This document shows positions 5,762-7,010 of a stretch of 7,010 nucleotides of DNA, piece after piece. Location of the stretch: the NCBI GenBank assembly GCA_003556955.1, contig PWQB01000529.1, forward strand, positions 1-7,010. Direction: 5' to 3'. The translations under genes and the position numbers were made by a program. This DNA comes from Nostocaceae cyanobacterium CSSed10_463m. Lineage in GTDB: Bacteria > Cyanobacteriota > Cyanobacteriia > Cyanobacteriales > Nostocaceae. Below the pieces are notes generated by a model. It was not told the origin of the DNA, did no database searches, and saw nothing but the letters and a program-made list of their open reading frames with translations. Position 1 is the first letter of the stretch. Every line of letters starts with the position of its first letter.

Positions 5762-5865
5762 GATCCCCCCTAGCCCCTCTTAAAAAGCTACCGTGTACAC
5801 ACAAATCTGAAAAAGGGGGGGAATTTTCTTGAAGTCCCCCTTTGTAAGGGGGATTTAGGGGGATC
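5762..5865. repeat. MITE-like element with imperfect terminal inverted repeats
   Basis: The left end GATCCCCCCTAGCCCCTCTT (5762-5781) is an imperfect inverted copy of the right end (5846-5865, ending TTTAGGGGGATC). Inside are GGGGGG and CCCCC tracts that can fold into nested hairpins. Repeats of this type are, from memory, very common between genes in Nostocales. The left arm is followed by CTACCGTGTACACACAAATC (5788-5807), which breaks the usual C-run to G-run hairpin. The element has no coding capacity and fills the spacer between two convergent genes. The rest of that spacer shows a T7 run (5722-5728) without a stem and no gene. Confidence 0.6.
5836..5852. terminator. Perfect hairpin, possible bidirectional terminator
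   Basis: CCCCCTT (5836-5842) pairs perfectly with AAGGGGG (5846-5852) around a TGT loop. It lies between the convergent channel and kinase genes, where a shared terminator is expected. No long T-run follows on either strand, so function as an intrinsic terminator is only suggested by position and stem strength. It may simply be part of the repeat element. Confidence 0.35.
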
Positions 5866-5907
5866 TAGAATGTTTTGCTACCGACAATCAGACTTTTCAA
5901 ACATACC

Positions 5908-7010
5908 CTAAGAATGATTTAAAACAAATTGCACAGTTTCTAATAACTCTTTAATAGTGTATGGCTTTGACAAAAATGCTGGCACACAAGCCCCAATTTC
6001 CTGAAGGCGTTCGCGGTTAGAAACCAATCCACTCATGATGATCACCTTGATATCAGGATTGATTTTGCATAGGATTTGCATAGCACATATACCATCCATT
6101 GATGGCATTTCTATATCCATTAATACTAAACTAATTTCATTTTTATGTTGGGCATAGATAGAAACAGCCTCTATACCATCATTAGCGTTGATAACTTTGT
6201 AATTGTAACTTTCTAGAGAAGCTTTGTTAGTGGCGCGAATACTGTCTTCATCATCGACAATCAAAATTAATTCACCATTGCCTTTGGGCATCTCACTTTT
6301 ATAAGTTTCCTCTGTGACTATTTGCTCAGATACTGGCAAATAAACTTTAAATTTACTACCTAATCCCACCTGACTCTCAACATTGATAAAACCGTCGTGA
6401 TTTTTGAGAATACCAACAATTGTGGAAAGTCCTAAGCCTGTACCTTTAGTAAATTCTTTAGTAGTAAAAAATGGTTCAAAAATTCGGTTTAAAATTTCTG
6501 GTGGTATACCACATCCTGTATCTGAAACAGTGATCACAACATAATTGCCAACTTTTGCTTCAGGATTCATCTGGGCATAATGTTGATCAACAAAGAAATT
6601 ATCTGCTTCTAAACGTAGAGTACCGCCATTAGGCATGGCATCACGAGCATTGACACACAGGTTCATTAGCACCTGATGAATTTGAGTAGGATCAGCAACT
6701 ATGATCGAAGTAATTGTATTTGGGATATAGGTTTGAACTGCAATTGTTTTAGGAAATGTACTTTTAACAAGCTGCTCAACTTCCCTTAATAAATGTCTGA
6801 CTTGTAGCGGAAAGTGCTTTCCTTCGACTCCCTGAGCAAAGGACAAAATTTGTTTAATCAACTCCGCACCACGTTTGGCACTGTCTTGCTGCATTTTTAG
6901 CAGTTGGCGACTTTGCTCATCCACATTCGCTAGTCTCAGGGGTAGCAGTTGAGTACTTGTCAGAATCGGTGTGAGAATGTTGTTTAAATCATGGGCAATC
7001 CCACTTGCGA
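5908..7010 (-). CDS. Hybrid sensor histidine kinase with C-terminal receiver domain (5' end missing)
   Basis: The frame is open to the right edge, giving 366 residues of the C-terminal part. A GTG at 6924 is internal, not the start, because upstream codons encode the phospho-acceptor box GIAHDLNNIL with the histidine codon at 6993-6991. The ATPase domain shows an N-box NLCVNARDAM (N116, N120), DTGCGIPPEI (from 163), FEPFFTTKE and GTGLGLS (189-195). The receiver follows: VDDE acidic pair D252/D253, phospho-acceptor D298 in LMDIEMP, S326 in MSG and K348 in LSKPY. All residues for autophosphorylation and for transfer to its own receiver are present. The sensory N-terminus lies outside the window, so the signal is unknown. 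No output domain follows the receiver, so phosphate probably passes to a separate Hpt or regulator, or the receiver tunes the kinase. Confidence 0.93.
   Translation of the reverse strand, partial: ASGIAHDLNNILTPILTSTQLLPLRLANVDEQSRQLLKMQQDSAKRGAELIKQILSFAQGVEGKHFPLQVRHLLREVEQLVKSTFPKTIAVQTYIPNTITSIIVADPTQIHQVLMNLCVNARDAMPNGGTLRLEADNFFVDQHYAQMNPEAKVGNYVVITVSDTGCGIPPEILNRIFEPFFTTKEFTKGTGLGLSTIVGILKNHDGFINVESQVGLGSKFKVYLPVSEQIVTEETYKSEMPKGNGELILIVDDEDSIRATNKASLESYNYKVINANDGIEAVSIYAQHKNEISLVLMDIEMPSMDGICAMQILCKINPDIKVIIMSGLVSNRERLQEIGACVPAFLSKPYTIKELLETVQFVLNHS

Noticed and set aside
5762..5865. Insertion sequence with transposase
   Set aside because: At 104 bases there is no room for a transposase, and no clear target-site duplication is seen, so it is called a non-coding repeat.

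Overview
This window looks like chromosomal DNA of a filamentous, heterocyst-type cyanobacterium (Nostoc/Anabaena/Calothrix-like). Four lines of evidence support this. There are six HIP1 octamers (GCGATCGC). There is a Ycf34 gene, a family known from cyanobacteria and algal plastids. Short intergenic repeats of the Nostocales type are present. The protein sequences also have a cyanobacterial flavour. Base composition is moderately AT-rich, and most starts lack a strong Shine-Dalgarno sequence.

Layout from left to right. Bases 1-252 hold no complete gene, only a start-less open reading fragment at the left edge (minus strand), a weak stem-loop and a small interspersed palindromic repeat. A class II tRNA nucleotidyltransferase (cca, minus) is divergent from ycf34 (plus). 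After ycf34 comes a repeat-rich spacer with a CTTCTCCC/TTGGCG tandem repeat and a GC-rich palindromic repeat. tsaB follows (plus, TTG start; t6A tRNA modification). Behind tsaB is a scar made of two gene remnants: a minus-strand fragment with one membrane helix, and the C-terminal half of a cupin protein. argD (acetylornithine aminotransferase, minus) comes next. It is divergent from a two-helix K+ channel with a cytoplasmic RCK/TrkA domain (plus). A 190-bp spacer contains a 104-bp terminal-inverted-repeat element. The window ends inside a hybrid histidine kinase with a C-terminal receiver domain (minus, 5' end missing).

Functionally this is mostly housekeeping. cca and tsaB both mature tRNAs (3' CCA end and A37 modification), and ycf34, a putative Fe-S protein linked to photosynthetic electron transport, lies between them. 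argD serves arginine biosynthesis. The channel and the sensor kinase are probably independent transcription units that converge on the repeat element. I see no defence system, CRISPR array, prophage, transposase or biosynthetic cluster, and nothing here is convincingly a new multi-gene system. The points most worth a second look are the two-remnant scar behind tsaB, the K+ channel whose RCK domain lacks the MthK calcium ligands, the interrupted inverted-repeat element, and gene starts that differ from the longest open frames.
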